DNA of 11,723 nucleotides from Actinobacteria bacterium UBA5176 (GTDB lineage: Bacteria; Actinomycetota; UBA4738). The position numbers were made by a program, and so were the translations under genes. Below the pieces are notes generated by a model, which was not told the DNA's origin, searched no databases, and was given only the letters and a program-made list of their open reading frames with translations. The stretch is taken from assembly GCA_002413305.1 (NCBI GenBank), contig DHWS01000041.1:1-11723 (forward strand), given 5' to 3'. Of this stretch, positions 1 to 7,306 are shown piece by piece. Numbering within the stretch: the stretch's first letter is position 1; every line of letters begins with the position of its first letter.

Positions 1-165
1 GCGGCGACGCTGCTCGACTACGGGGCTTGGCTCACCGCCGAGGGCCGACCGAGCGACGCCGAACCGCTCCTGGACGAAGCCCGCGTTATCTTCGAGCGCC
101 TGGATGCGAAGCCATGGCTCGACCGCCTGGACCAGCTCGCGACATCGGGCGTGGGTGCCCGATGA
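1..165 (+). CDS. C-terminal tail of a TPR-type regulator / ATPase-like protein (5' partial)
   Basis: The frame is open from the first base to a TGA at 163-165, giving the last 54 residues of a protein whose start lies outside the window. The fragment contains YGAWL, then GRPSDAEPLLDEAR, then FERLDAKPWLDRLDQL, which is a helix-turn-helix repeat of TPR type. From memory, this wording is typical of the extreme C terminus of large actinobacterial and chloroflexal proteins combining cyclase or LuxR/BTAD-like domains, an AAA/NB-ARC ATPase and TPR repeats; that assignment is inference from a short tail. The gene converges on the HAD phosphatase gene with only 10 nt between the two stops. The catalytic or DNA-binding part cannot be seen. 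Confidence 0.65.
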   Translation, partial: AATLLDYGAWLTAEGRPSDAEPLLDEARVIFERLDAKPWLDRLDQLATSGVGAR

Positions 166-175
166 TGTGCGGCGC

Positions 176-904
176 TCAAGGTTCCGTCCAGCCAGGGCAC
201 TTCGCTGGGCCGACGGGCCCGGGGAGGAGATCGATCCTCTTCAGAGCGCCGCGCACGTCATCGAACGTCTCCCACGCGATATAGGGAACGCCGTCGTCCG
301 CGGCGATCTGCTGGAGCCACTTCTTCGCGAAGACCACGTCCGCGTACAGCGCGCCGTACCGGTCGGTGTGGCCCTCCCCGATGAACGCCACCGGCCCGTG
401 CCGCTGCCGCTCGAACAGCACGATCAGCATCTTGCATGTGCCGCATCCCCGACAGACCGGATGCCCGTTCGGGAAGGCGAACGATGGCGGTGCCCCCGGC
501 TCGAGCGTCACCTCGTTCGTCATCACCTGCACGCCCTCGACGCCGGCCGCGGCGAGCATCGGCGCCACGTAGAAGCCGAGGCCGTCGCTCGCCACGGTGA
601 CCGGGAGCCCGGCCTCGCTCGCCCATCGGACGAACGGGGCGAACGTCGGATCGAGGGTGTACTGCGACGTCGCGAACGTGAGCATGTCGTCCCGACGGCC
701 GGAGAGCAGCGCCGCCTGCCGGGTGAGGCATTCACGCGAACCGATCTCGCCCCGCTGGAACTCCAGGTCGATGTCCCACCACGCGGGCGGGGCGAAGGCC
801 TGCAGGATCTCCTCGGACACGTCCTGCTCGACGATCGTCCCGTCGAAGTCGATGACCAGGGCGGCGACCGGCGGAGGTGAGGTGTTCGAGCCGACCGGAG
901 ACAT
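176..904 (-). CDS. MtnX-like HAD-superfamily (subclass IB) phosphatase
   Basis: This 242-residue soluble protein has the HAD phosphohydrolase motifs in order. Motif I is DFDGT (nucleophile D19, acid/base D21), motif II is VASDG around S106, the conserved lysine is probably K158 in the CGTCK context, and motif IV is GEGHTD (176-181) followed by RYGALYADVVFAK. The C151-x2-C154-x2-C157-K signature and overall length match the MtnX-like group, whose best known member dephosphorylates 2-hydroxy-3-keto-5-methylthiopentenyl-1-phosphate in methionine salvage. No other salvage gene is visible, so the substrate is open. Motif IV carries GEG where GDG is commoner. ATG at 904 was chosen; GTG at 910 and TTG at 913 are in frame just upstream and no strong Shine-Dalgarno decides between them. 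The gene is divergent from the SDR gene. Confidence 0.8.
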   Translation of the reverse strand: MSPVGSNTSPPPVAALVIDFDGTIVEQDVSEEILQAFAPPAWWDIDLEFQRGEIGSRECLTRQAALLSGRRDDMLTFATSQYTLDPTFAPFVRWASEAGLPVTVASDGLGFYVAPMLAAAGVEGVQVMTNEVTLEPGAPPSFAFPNGHPVCRGCGTCKMLIVLFERQRHGPVAFIGEGHTDRYGALYADVVFAKKWLQQIAADDGVPYIAWETFDDVRGALKRIDLLPGPVGPAKCPGWTEP

Positions 905-951
905 GGCCACCAAGGTTGGCTGAAGGCCGCCCGGGTGGCAACCTCATCATC
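905..951. promoter_or_regulatory. Divergent intergenic region with a short inverted repeat
   Basis: These 47 bp separate the HAD phosphatase start from the SDR start and should hold the control sites of both. GCCACC at 906-911 is inverted as GGTGGC at 934-939, and AGGTT at 913-917 is inverted as AACCT at 940-944. No clear -10 or -35 hexamers and no well-placed Shine-Dalgarno were seen on either strand, so one or both transcripts may be leaderless. Short GC-rich repeats arise easily by chance here. Confidence 0.25.
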
Positions 952-1689
952 GTGCGCATCGACGGGAGCACCGTGCTGGTCACCGGGGCTTCGAGCGGGA
1001 TCGGGCGAGCCACCGCGATCGAACTGGCTCGCCGCGGTGCGACCCTCGAGCTCACCGGCCGGGACGAGCATGCCCTGGAGGCCGTGGCTCAGGCCACCGG
1101 CGGCCGCTTCCTGGTGGCCGACCTGGAGGAGCCGAAGGAATCGGACCGGGTGGCGGAGTGGGCGGAACCCGTCGACATCCTCGTCAACAATGCCGGGCTC
1201 GGGTGGGCGGGGCCGCTTTCGGCCATCGAGCTCACCCGGGCCGAACGGATGGTCCGGGTGAACCTGCTGGCTCCGGTCCGCCTGACCGGCCTGCTGCTCC
1301 CGGGCATGATCGCCCGCGAACGAGGGCACGTGGTGAACGTGGCGTCGATCGCCGGCCACGTTGGCGTCGGGTGGGAGGCCGTGTACTCGGCGACGAAGGC
1401 CGGCCTGATCGTGCTGTCCGACGCGCTGCGGGTCGAACTGCGCGGCCTCGGCGTCCGCGTCTCGGTGGTCTCGCCGGGGCCGGTGGACACGGCGTTCTTC
1501 GAGCGGGCCGGCCACGGCTACGAGCGGCGCTTCCCGAGGATGGTCACGCCGGAACGCGTCGCGGTGGAGATCGCGCGGGCCATCCGGTTCGATCGTGCGC
1601 AGGTGTTCGTCCCGCACTGGCTGGCGTTCCCGGCGTGGTTGCACGGCGCGTTGCCGTCCCTGTACCGGCGGCTGACGCGGTTCCAGTAG
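952..1689 (+). CDS. Short-chain dehydrogenase/reductase (classical SDR)
   Basis: A 245-residue NAD(P)-dependent oxidoreductase of the classical SDR family. The Rossmann glycine motif TGASSGIG is at 11-18, the structural NNAG at 79-82, and the catalytic residues N104, S132 (in ASIAG), Y145 and K149 (YSATK) are all present; PGPVDT follows at 175-180. Family length is normal. The C terminus (about 222-245, rich in W, L, F, then RRLTRF) is hydrophobic and basic and could touch the membrane or a lipid substrate; this is inference. GTG at 952 was chosen because the beta-strand before TGASSGIG begins right there. An earlier in-frame GTG at 877 would add 25 atypical residues and overlap the divergent phosphatase gene. 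The substrate cannot be told from sequence; a role in hopanoid or lipid metabolism is only suggested by proximity. Confidence 0.85.
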   Translation: MRIDGSTVLVTGASSGIGRATAIELARRGATLELTGRDEHALEAVAQATGGRFLVADLEEPKESDRVAEWAEPVDILVNNAGLGWAGPLSAIELTRAERMVRVNLLAPVRLTGLLLPGMIARERGHVVNVASIAGHVGVGWEAVYSATKAGLIVLSDALRVELRGLGVRVSVVSPGPVDTAFFERAGHGYERRFPRMVTPERVAVEIARAIRFDRAQVFVPHWLAFPAWLHGALPSLYRRLTRFQ

Positions 1690-1767
1690 AAGCGTCCGCG
1701 GATCGCTCCGTCCGGGAACCGCATCTGGCCGCCACGCCGTCGGAGGCGGGACACGAAGGTACCCGGT

Positions 1768-1789
1768 CCCCGGCCGCGACGGCCCGGGG
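1768..1789 (+). terminator. GC-rich hairpin between SDR and DUF2330 genes (weak candidate)
   Basis: CCCCGG at 1768-1773 pairs perfectly with CCGGGG at 1784-1789, and the inner CCG (1774-1776) can pair with CGG (1780-1782) around a 3-nt loop with one bulged C. No T-run follows, so it is not a standard intrinsic terminator. It lies 13 nt upstream of the DUF2330 Shine-Dalgarno and could be SDR transcript-end structure or leader structure. The rest of the 127-bp gap (1690-1816) shows no clear promoter hexamers. Confidence 0.2.
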
Positions 1790-1802
1790 TGGCCGGTCTC
1801 CC

Positions 1803-1810
1803 GGAGGAGG
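1803..1810 (+). promoter_or_regulatory. Strong Shine-Dalgarno of the DUF2330 gene
   Basis: GGAGGAGG ends 6 nt before the ATG at 1817. It fixes that start, which is also the one giving a proper signal peptide. It is the best ribosome binding site in the window. Confidence 0.8.
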
Positions 1811-1816
1811 TCCCTC

Positions 1817-2860
1817 ATGACACGGCGCCTGCTCACCGTTTCCTCACTTGCCCTCGCGCTTCTCACGCTCGGTCCGGCGGCCGCGTTCGCCTGCGGTGGG
1901 CTCGTCGCTCCCGGTCATGCGGAGGTCCTTCAGAAGGCCACCACGCTGGCCGCCTGGCACACCGGCTACGAGCACTACGTCACCGGGTTCCGGTTCGCGG
2001 GCACCGCCGACAGCTTCGGATACATCGTGCCGCTGCCCGGCGCCCCGGTCTCGATCGTCAAGGGCGGCAACTGGACGCTCGAACGGCTGGAGCGCGAAGT
2101 GAACCCGCCGGTCCCCGGGCCGCTGGACAAAGCGGTGTTCGCGGCAACGGCGGGTCGCGTGCAGGTCCTCCAGCAGGTCCAGATCGAAGCGCTCGATGTC
2201 ACGGTGGTCCGGGGAGGCGGAGCCGACGTCGCCCGGTGGGCGCAGCGGAACGGGTTCGACCTGACGTCCGACGCGCCGAGGGTGCTGGGGCGCTACGCTT
2301 CGTCCGGCGCGGTGTTCGCCCTGGCGAAGTTCGATCGGGCGACGGCGGCAGGGACGGGCCTGATCCAGGGTCAGGGGCAGACGATCCAGTTCGTGGTGAA
2401 GACGCCCGGGCCATGGATCCCGCTCCGCATCCTCGCGCTGGGCAAGGAAGCGACCGAGCTGGTCGACGCGGACCTGTTCGTGCTGACCGATGGGCCGCCG
2501 GCTGTGGCGCCGGTCGATGCCCGGATGCTCGGGATGACCACCCGGGCCTCCGGCTGGGCGAGCCCCACCCTCCTCCACGACCTCCGGATCGACCAGGGGA
2601 TGGCGTGGGTTCCGCGTACCGCATGGTTCACGGCGCTGACGCTGCACGCCACCGCCGCCTCGATCGGTTCGGACCTCGCGTTCGACGGCGAACGGGCCAC
2701 CGCGCTGGCCAGGAATCAGAGTCAGGTCGTGGACGTGCCGAACTCCGATCCGTGGGCCGGGCCCTTGGTGGCCGCCGTGGCCGTCCTAGGCCTGTTCGCC
2801 GCGTGGCTGCTGTGGAGGCGACCGCGATCAGGCGTGCTGGATCGGCCCGGCGTCGCCTGA
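1817..2860 (+). CDS. Exported, membrane-anchored DUF2330 protein
   Basis: A 347-residue protein of the DUF2330 family, of unknown function. The N terminus is a signal peptide: basic MTRR, a hydrophobic stretch at about 5-22, and AAAFA before C26, followed by the family hallmark CGGLVAP. Family-type segments follow: TTLAAWH (42-48), EHYVTGF (52-58), a YIVPLPG segment (69-75), GGNWTLERLEREVNPP (83-98) and, later, KTPGPWIPLRIL (195-206). One transmembrane helix lies at about 313-333 (WAGPLVAAVAVLGLFAAWLLW) followed by RR, so the bulk is expected outside the membrane with a short cytoplasmic tail. C26 might be a lipidation site, but the preceding AFA is a poor lipobox, so ordinary signal-peptide cleavage seems as likely. 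The gene has its own strong ribosome binding site and converges on hpnH with 8 nt between stops. Confidence 0.85.
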   Translation: MTRRLLTVSSLALALLTLGPAAAFACGGLVAPGHAEVLQKATTLAAWHTGYEHYVTGFRFAGTADSFGYIVPLPGAPVSIVKGGNWTLERLEREVNPPVPGPLDKAVFAATAGRVQVLQQVQIEALDVTVVRGGGADVARWAQRNGFDLTSDAPRVLGRYASSGAVFALAKFDRATAAGTGLIQGQGQTIQFVVKTPGPWIPLRILALGKEATELVDADLFVLTDGPPAVAPVDARMLGMTTRASGWASPTLLHDLRIDQGMAWVPRTAWFTALTLHATAASIGSDLAFDGERATALARNQSQVVDVPNSDPWAGPLVAAVAVLGLFAAWLLWRRPRSGVLDRPGVA

Positions 2861-2872
2861 GCTGCGGCTCAG
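2857..2872. terminator. Palindrome over both stop codons of convergent genes (candidate bidirectional terminator)
   Basis: CTGAGC (2857-2862) and GCTCAG (2867-2872) form a perfect 6-bp stem around the loop TGCG. The left arm contains the TGA of the DUF2330 gene and the right arm contains the hpnH TGA on the other strand. The element can therefore form in both transcripts. No T-run follows in either direction, which weakens the terminator reading, but no other termination structure is evident between these genes. Confidence 0.35.
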
Positions 2873-3876
2873 CCCCCGACCATCGCCCGGATCGATTGCT
2901 TCAGCGAACCCATCGTCGCCAGGACCGCGGTGGGCTCGTAGCCACAGTGGGCCATGCAGTTCGCGCACTGCGGGTTCCCGCTCTTCCGGCCGTACTTCGA
3001 CCAGTCGGTGGTTTCGACCAGTTCCTGGTAGGTCTGGCAGTACCCGTCCGCCTGCAGGTAGCAGGGCCGCTGCCAGCCGAAGATCGAGTACGACGGGATG
3101 CCCCACGGGGTGCATTCGTAGTCGACCTTGCCCTCCAGGAAGTCCAGGAACAGGGGGGAGTGGTTCAACTTCCACTTCTTACGCCGGCCGTCGGCGAAGG
3201 CTTCGCTGAACAGCTTCCGGGTCATCTCCACCGGCGGGAAGTGCTCCTGGTCCGGCGCCTTCTCGTACCAGTAGGCAGGGGAGATCATCATCGCGTCGAC
3301 CTTGAGCTCGTCGTTCAGGAAGTCCAGCACGTCGCGGACGGTCTTCGGCGTGTCGTGGCTGAAGAAGGTGGTGTTGGTGGTGACCCGGAAGCCCGCCGCC
3401 TGGGCCGCCTTGATCGCCTCCACGGCCTTGTCGAACACGCCCTCCTGACAGACCGATTCGTCGTGGCGCTCGCGCATCCCGTCGATGTGCACGGCCCACG
3501 CGAAGTACGGTGATGGTTCGAACAGGTGGAGCTTCTTCTCCATCAGCAGGGCGTTCGTGCACAGGTAAACGAACCGCTTCCGCCGGATCAGCGCGGCCGC
3601 GATCTCATGGATCTCGGGGTGGATGAGCGGTTCGCCGCCGGCGATCGACACCATGGGCGCGCCGCTCTCCTCGATCGCCGCCACCGCCGTCTCCACCGAC
3701 ATGCGTTGCTTCAGGATGCCGGCGGGGTACTGGATCTTCCCGCAGCCGGCGCATGCCAGGTTGCACGCGAACAGCGGTTCCAGTTCGACCAGCAGGGGGA
3801 ACTTCTCCCGCCGGTGGAGCTTCTGGCGGAACAGGTAGGTCCCGACCCGGACCTGCTGCCGGACGGACACGGGCAT
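2869..3876 (-). CDS. hpnH: Adenosylhopane synthase HpnH (radical SAM)
   Basis: A 335-residue radical SAM enzyme. HpnH proteins join the 5'-deoxyadenosyl group of SAM to diploptene, giving adenosylhopane, the entry to extended C35 hopanoids. The [4Fe-4S] motif CxxxCxxC is C38-C42-C45 (CNLACAGC), the SAM-binding GGEP is at 80-83, and the N-terminal VRQQVRVGTYLFRQKL wording is family-typical. The C-terminal part (DUF3463-like) carries more cysteines: C255, C272, C280, C304, C307 and C311 (CANCMAHCG), which may bind a second metal site. The ATG at 3876 overlaps the upstream stop as TGATG and has GGAGG at 3886-3890, 9 nt away. A longer upstream open stretch lies inside ispH and is a shadow. It is the last gene of the operon and its length is normal. 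Confidence 0.95.
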   Translation of the reverse strand: MPVSVRQQVRVGTYLFRQKLHRREKFPLLVELEPLFACNLACAGCGKIQYPAGILKQRMSVETAVAAIEESGAPMVSIAGGEPLIHPEIHEIAAALIRRKRFVYLCTNALLMEKKLHLFEPSPYFAWAVHIDGMRERHDESVCQEGVFDKAVEAIKAAQAAGFRVTTNTTFFSHDTPKTVRDVLDFLNDELKVDAMMISPAYWYEKAPDQEHFPPVEMTRKLFSEAFADGRRKKWKLNHSPLFLDFLEGKVDYECTPWGIPSYSIFGWQRPCYLQADGYCQTYQELVETTDWSKYGRKSGNPQCANCMAHCGYEPTAVLATMGSLKQSIRAMVGG

Positions 3877-5411
3877 CAGCGATCGCCTCCGGTTCGTAGC
3901 TCGATGGGGAGGGTGAACTGCAGGGACTCCGCGACCACGTGGCGCTCCTGGACCTCGATCGGGCCGAGGCCGGCAAGCGCCTCGACCACGCGATCCACCA
4001 GGACCTCGGGCGCCGATGCACCGGCCGTCACACCGACCGTGCGAGTGCCGGCCAGCCAGCTCGGGTCGATCTCCGTCTCGTCGTCCAGAAGGAAGGCGGG
4101 ACACCCTTCGCGGGCCGCGACCTCCACCAGCCGGCGGGAGTTCGAGGAGTTGGTGGAACCGATCACCAGCAGGACGTCGCACTCGCCGGCCAGGGCCTTC
4201 ACGGCGTCCTGGCGGTTCGACGTGGCGTAGCAGATGTCATCAGAGCCGGGACCGGCCAGATCCGGGTAGCGTTCGCGGAGCTTTGCGACCACCTGGTCGG
4301 CCTCGTCCACCGCGAGCGTGGTCTGGGTAAGGTAGGCGACCCGGCGGTGGCCGTTCAGGTCCAGCGCGTCGACCTCGTCGGCCTGGCTCAGCAGCCGGAT
4401 GGCCCCCGGCGCCTCACCGGTGGTGCCCTCGACCTCCTCGTGCCCCTCGTGCCCGACCAGGACGATCGCGTACCCGGCCCGGGCGAACCGCCGCGCCTCG
4501 GCGTGCACCTTGGTCACCAGGGGGCAGGTCGCGTCGATGACCTGCAGGTGGCGGCGCTCGGCGTCCGCGCGCACCCGGGGTGCCACGCCGTGCGCCGAGA
4601 ACACCACCGTCGCCCCCTCCGGTACCTCCTCGACCTCGTTCACGAACACCGCACCCCGGCGTTCGAGGTCCCGGACCACGTGGAGGTTGTGGACGATCTC
4701 CTTGCGCACGAACACCGGCGGACCGTAGAGGGCCAGGGCCCGCTCCACGATCTCGATGGCCCGCTCCACGCCCGCGCAGAACGAACGGGGCCCGGCCAGC
4801 AGGACCCACCGGGGCTCCGCGCTGGTCCCGGCCGCCCACCGGGGGATGGCGGGGACGGCGCGGCGGAGGATCCGAAGCGCGCGGATGCCGCCGGTGACCG
4901 TGGCCAGGACGTGGCCGAGATCGCGCTCCACCGTGTCGACCACCACCCGCAGCACCGCGAACGGCCGCCCGGCTGCCGCCTCGGCAAGCCACGCCGACTC
5001 CATGTCCACCGCGATGGCCCCCGTGGCGGCCATCGCCTCACGTTCGTCGCGGTCGCCGATCCGCGGCCAGGACAGGATCGGCCCGAGGTGCGGTTCGAAC
5101 CCCAGCGCCTTCAGCGCGGCGGCCAGCGGCCCGCTGGAGCAGCGGATCGCCAGTCCGTCGGGGGTCCGGACCTCGGTGGCCACCACGATGTCGCCGGGTC
5201 GCAGGTCCGGCGAGATCGCGCCGCACACGCCGGCCACCGCGAGGGCCCGGGCTTCCGCGTGCTCCGGGGACTTCGCGGCGGCCCGGGCCCGGTCCGGCCC
5301 CATGCCCGTTCGGATCACCAGGGCGCCCCCGCCCCTCAGGCCCCGCCGGACGGCGGCGGCCTCGACACGCAGGGGAGCGAACACCACCAGGGAACGTTGC
5401 TCGGTGCTCAT
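3876..5411 (-). CDS. hpnG-ispH: Fusion: hopanoid nucleosidase/phosphorylase HpnG + HMBPP reductase IspH
   Basis: A 511-residue two-domain protein. Residues about 1-185 are HpnG, a purine nucleoside phosphorylase relative that removes adenine from adenosylhopane: LVVFAPLRVEAAAVRRGL, GVCGAISPDLRPGDIVVATE (61-80), and the active-site region AVDMESA (134-140) with D159. A short linker (about 186-200) leads into a complete IspH (about 201-511), which reduces HMBPP to IPP and DMAPP using a [4Fe-4S] cluster. The cluster ligands are C212 (FCAGV), C296 (DATCPLV) and C394 (YATSNRQ context). Substrate-site residues H241, H274 (SAHGV), H324 and E326 (GHEGHEEVEGT), TQTT (362-365), NSSNS (421-425) and TAGASAPE (462-469) are all intact. 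The frame is continuous, and no in-frame ATG, GTG or TTG occurs from residue 162 to 214, so IspH has no good start of its own. The ATG overlaps the shc stop as ATGA. The two activities are not consecutive steps. Confidence 0.93.
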   Translation of the reverse strand: MSTEQRSLVVFAPLRVEAAAVRRGLRGGGALVIRTGMGPDRARAAAKSPEHAEARALAVAGVCGAISPDLRPGDIVVATEVRTPDGLAIRCSSGPLAAALKALGFEPHLGPILSWPRIGDRDEREAMAATGAIAVDMESAWLAEAAAGRPFAVLRVVVDTVERDLGHVLATVTGGIRALRILRRAVPAIPRWAAGTSAEPRWVLLAGPRSFCAGVERAIEIVERALALYGPPVFVRKEIVHNLHVVRDLERRGAVFVNEVEEVPEGATVVFSAHGVAPRVRADAERRHLQVIDATCPLVTKVHAEARRFARAGYAIVLVGHEGHEEVEGTTGEAPGAIRLLSQADEVDALDLNGHRRVAYLTQTTLAVDEADQVVAKLRERYPDLAGPGSDDICYATSNRQDAVKALAGECDVLLVIGSTNSSNSRRLVEVAAREGCPAFLLDDETEIDPSWLAGTRTVGVTAGASAPEVLVDRVVEALAGLGPIEVQERHVVAESLQFTLPIELRTGGDR

Positions 5412-7306
5412 TGCAGCCCGCTCCCGATGCCCCGCACGTATCGCCCAAGCGCCTGGAGCGGGAAGACCTGCCGGTACAGGTGGTAGTTGATGTAGAAGTG
5501 GCCCGGGAAGCCGGTCCCGGTGAACCACGGCTCATCCCAGGACCCATCGGCCCGTTGCGTCTGGGCGAGCCACGCCACCCCGCGCTCGACCGCTTCGGTC
5601 CCGCTGCCGCCGGCGGCCAGCAGGGCCAGCAGGGCCCAAGCCGTCTGCGAGGCGGTGCTCTCGCCGCGCCCGCTCCAGGCCGATGGATCGCCGTACGACC
5701 GCAGGTCCTCACCCCACCCCCCGTCGGGGTTCTGGACCTGTCCGAGCCATCCCACGGCCCGCCGGATCCTTGGGTGGGCGGCCGGGATGCCGGCGGCGAT
5801 GGCCGCCGGCACGACCGCGCCGGTCCCGTACACGAAGTTGGCGCCCCACCGGCCGAACCACGACCCGTCGGCCTCCTGACACCGCTCCAGCCAGGCCAGG
5901 CCGCGCCGCACCCGCGGGTCGCCGGACCGGCCCTCCAGCGCGAGCATCTCGACCGAATGCGCGGTGACGTCCGCCGCCGGAGGGTCGATCACCGCGCCGA
6001 AGTCGCAGAACGGCAACTGGTACGCGAGCTCACGGGTGTTGTCGGCGTCGAACGCCCCCCACCCGCCGTCGCGGGACTGCATGCCGAGGAGCCATTCGAC
6101 CCCGCGTCCGACCGCAACTTCGAGAGGCGCCGGATCCGGGAGGCGCGCCCGCCGGAGCGCCATGATCACCTCAGCGGTGTCGTCGATGTCGGGATAGTTG
6201 TCGTTGGCGAACTCGAACGCCCACCCCCCGGCCGGCACGTGTGGCCGCCGGACCGCCCAGTCGCCCGTCACCCGGATCTCCTCCCCGACCAGCCACCGCG
6301 CCGCGCGCTGCATCGGTTCGGCGTCCCCGGGCGCTCCCGCATCCGACAGCCCGATCATCGCCAGCGCCGTGTCCCACACCGGCGACTGGCAGGCTTCGAG
6401 CCGCCGTCCGCCGTCCTCCTCGATCGTGAACCGCTGCAGGCCGTCGAACGACGCGCGCATCACCGGGTGGTCGTTCCGATAGCCCATCAGCGACAGCGCC
6501 ATCATCGAGTACACCCAGGGCGGCTGGATGCCGCCCCACGACCCGTCGGCCTCCTGCCGTCGGACGATCCATTCGACGCCCCGCCTCCGCGCCTCCTCGC
6601 GCAGCCGCAGGTTCGGGTGCTGCTCGTAGCGGTGCAGGGCGGCGTCGATCCGTTCGAACCGCCCGGCCCACGTCGAGAACGGATGGCGGGGCGGCTTCGG
6701 GAGGCCGCTCCGGATCTCGTCGATCCCGAACCCGATCGGCCGCGCCGGCCGGAACGAACCCACGATCGTCAGCGGCACGATCGTCTGCCGCGCCCAGCAT
6801 GCCCAGTCGTACACGTTGAACGGGAACCACCGAGGGAAGAAGATCAGCTCCGGGGGCAGGGCCGGGAGGTCGTTCCAGGACCACAGGCCGAACAACGCCA
6901 TCCACAACCGCGTGAACACTCGGGTCCGTTCGATGCCGCCGTGGTCGAGGATCCACTCGCAGGCCCTCCGCATGTGGCCGGCCGCGGGCGGATCGCCGGC
7001 CAGCTTCAGCGCCACGTAGGCTTCCGCCGTGGTGGACCGGTCCCCCGGGCCGCCGTGGAAGTTCGCCCACGTGCCGTCCTCGCGTTGCTGGGACCGGATC
7101 CACCGGGCGGTCCGGCCGGCGATCTCCGGGGTCAGCACACCGAGGAACGTGCGCAGAAGGAGGTCCTCGGCGTCCATGGTGACGTTCGTCTGGAGCTCGC
7201 CCTTCCACCAACCCTGGGGGCTCTGCATCGACAGGAGGTGATCGCGACCTCGCACCAGTGTCGCCGCGGCCACACCCTGCACCCGGGGACGCGTCCGGAC
7301 GGCCAT
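5408..7306 (-). CDS. shc: Squalene-hopene cyclase
   Basis: A 632-residue class II triterpene cyclase, the usual length for bacterial SHC. It cyclises squalene to hopene/diplopterol and sits as a monotopic protein on the inner face of the membrane. The protonating motif DIDDT is at 373-377 (central acid D375). QW-type repeats include GSWGGI (255-260), GGWGAF (414-419), GSWFGRWG (481-488), GGWGED (529-534) and GSWDEPW (588-594). The C-terminal FYINYHLYRQVFPL (604-617) is family-typical. The DxDDT motif argues against an oxidosqualene cyclase, which carries DCTAE. ATG 7306 overlaps the preceding stop as TGATG and has GGAGG at 7315-7319, 8 nt upstream, which excludes the longer open frame reaching 8365. 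No key residue is missing. Confidence 0.97.
   Translation of the reverse strand: MAVRTRPRVQGVAAATLVRGRDHLLSMQSPQGWWKGELQTNVTMDAEDLLLRTFLGVLTPEIAGRTARWIRSQQREDGTWANFHGGPGDRSTTAEAYVALKLAGDPPAAGHMRRACEWILDHGGIERTRVFTRLWMALFGLWSWNDLPALPPELIFFPRWFPFNVYDWACWARQTIVPLTIVGSFRPARPIGFGIDEIRSGLPKPPRHPFSTWAGRFERIDAALHRYEQHPNLRLREEARRRGVEWIVRRQEADGSWGGIQPPWVYSMMALSLMGYRNDHPVMRASFDGLQRFTIEEDGGRRLEACQSPVWDTALAMIGLSDAGAPGDAEPMQRAARWLVGEEIRVTGDWAVRRPHVPAGGWAFEFANDNYPDIDDTAEVIMALRRARLPDPAPLEVAVGRGVEWLLGMQSRDGGWGAFDADNTRELAYQLPFCDFGAVIDPPAADVTAHSVEMLALEGRSGDPRVRRGLAWLERCQEADGSWFGRWGANFVYGTGAVVPAAIAAGIPAAHPRIRRAVGWLGQVQNPDGGWGEDLRSYGDPSAWSGRGESTASQTAWALLALLAAGGSGTEAVERGVAWLAQTQRADGSWDEPWFTGTGFPGHFYINYHLYRQVFPLQALGRYVRGIGSGLQ

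Noticed and set aside
877..951. Earlier GTG start (877) for the SDR gene
   Set aside because: It would overlap the start of the divergent phosphatase gene and add residues before the first strand that are not typical of SDRs.
523..1866. Long minus-strand frame (447 codons) across the SDR and phosphatase genes
   Set aside because: It runs antisense to the SDR and in a different frame from the HAD protein, with R/P/G-rich low-complexity translation.
1789..3513. 574-codon plus-strand frame spanning the DUF2330 gene and antisense hpnH
   Set aside because: It is a frame shadow of two well-supported genes, with biased R/G/P composition and no motifs.
4780..4930. Possibility that the HpnG-IspH fusion is two genes or a sequencing frameshift artefact
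   Set aside because: The frame is continuous, both domains are intact on each side, and no alternative start for a complete IspH exists in the linker; the nearest is a GTG at residue 161, deep in the HpnG domain.
3939..5486. 515-codon plus-strand frame opposite the hpnG-ispH fusion
   Set aside because: It is antisense to conserved HpnG and IspH motifs and has no domain signal of its own; likewise the plus-strand frames at 7258-8748 and 8232-9638.
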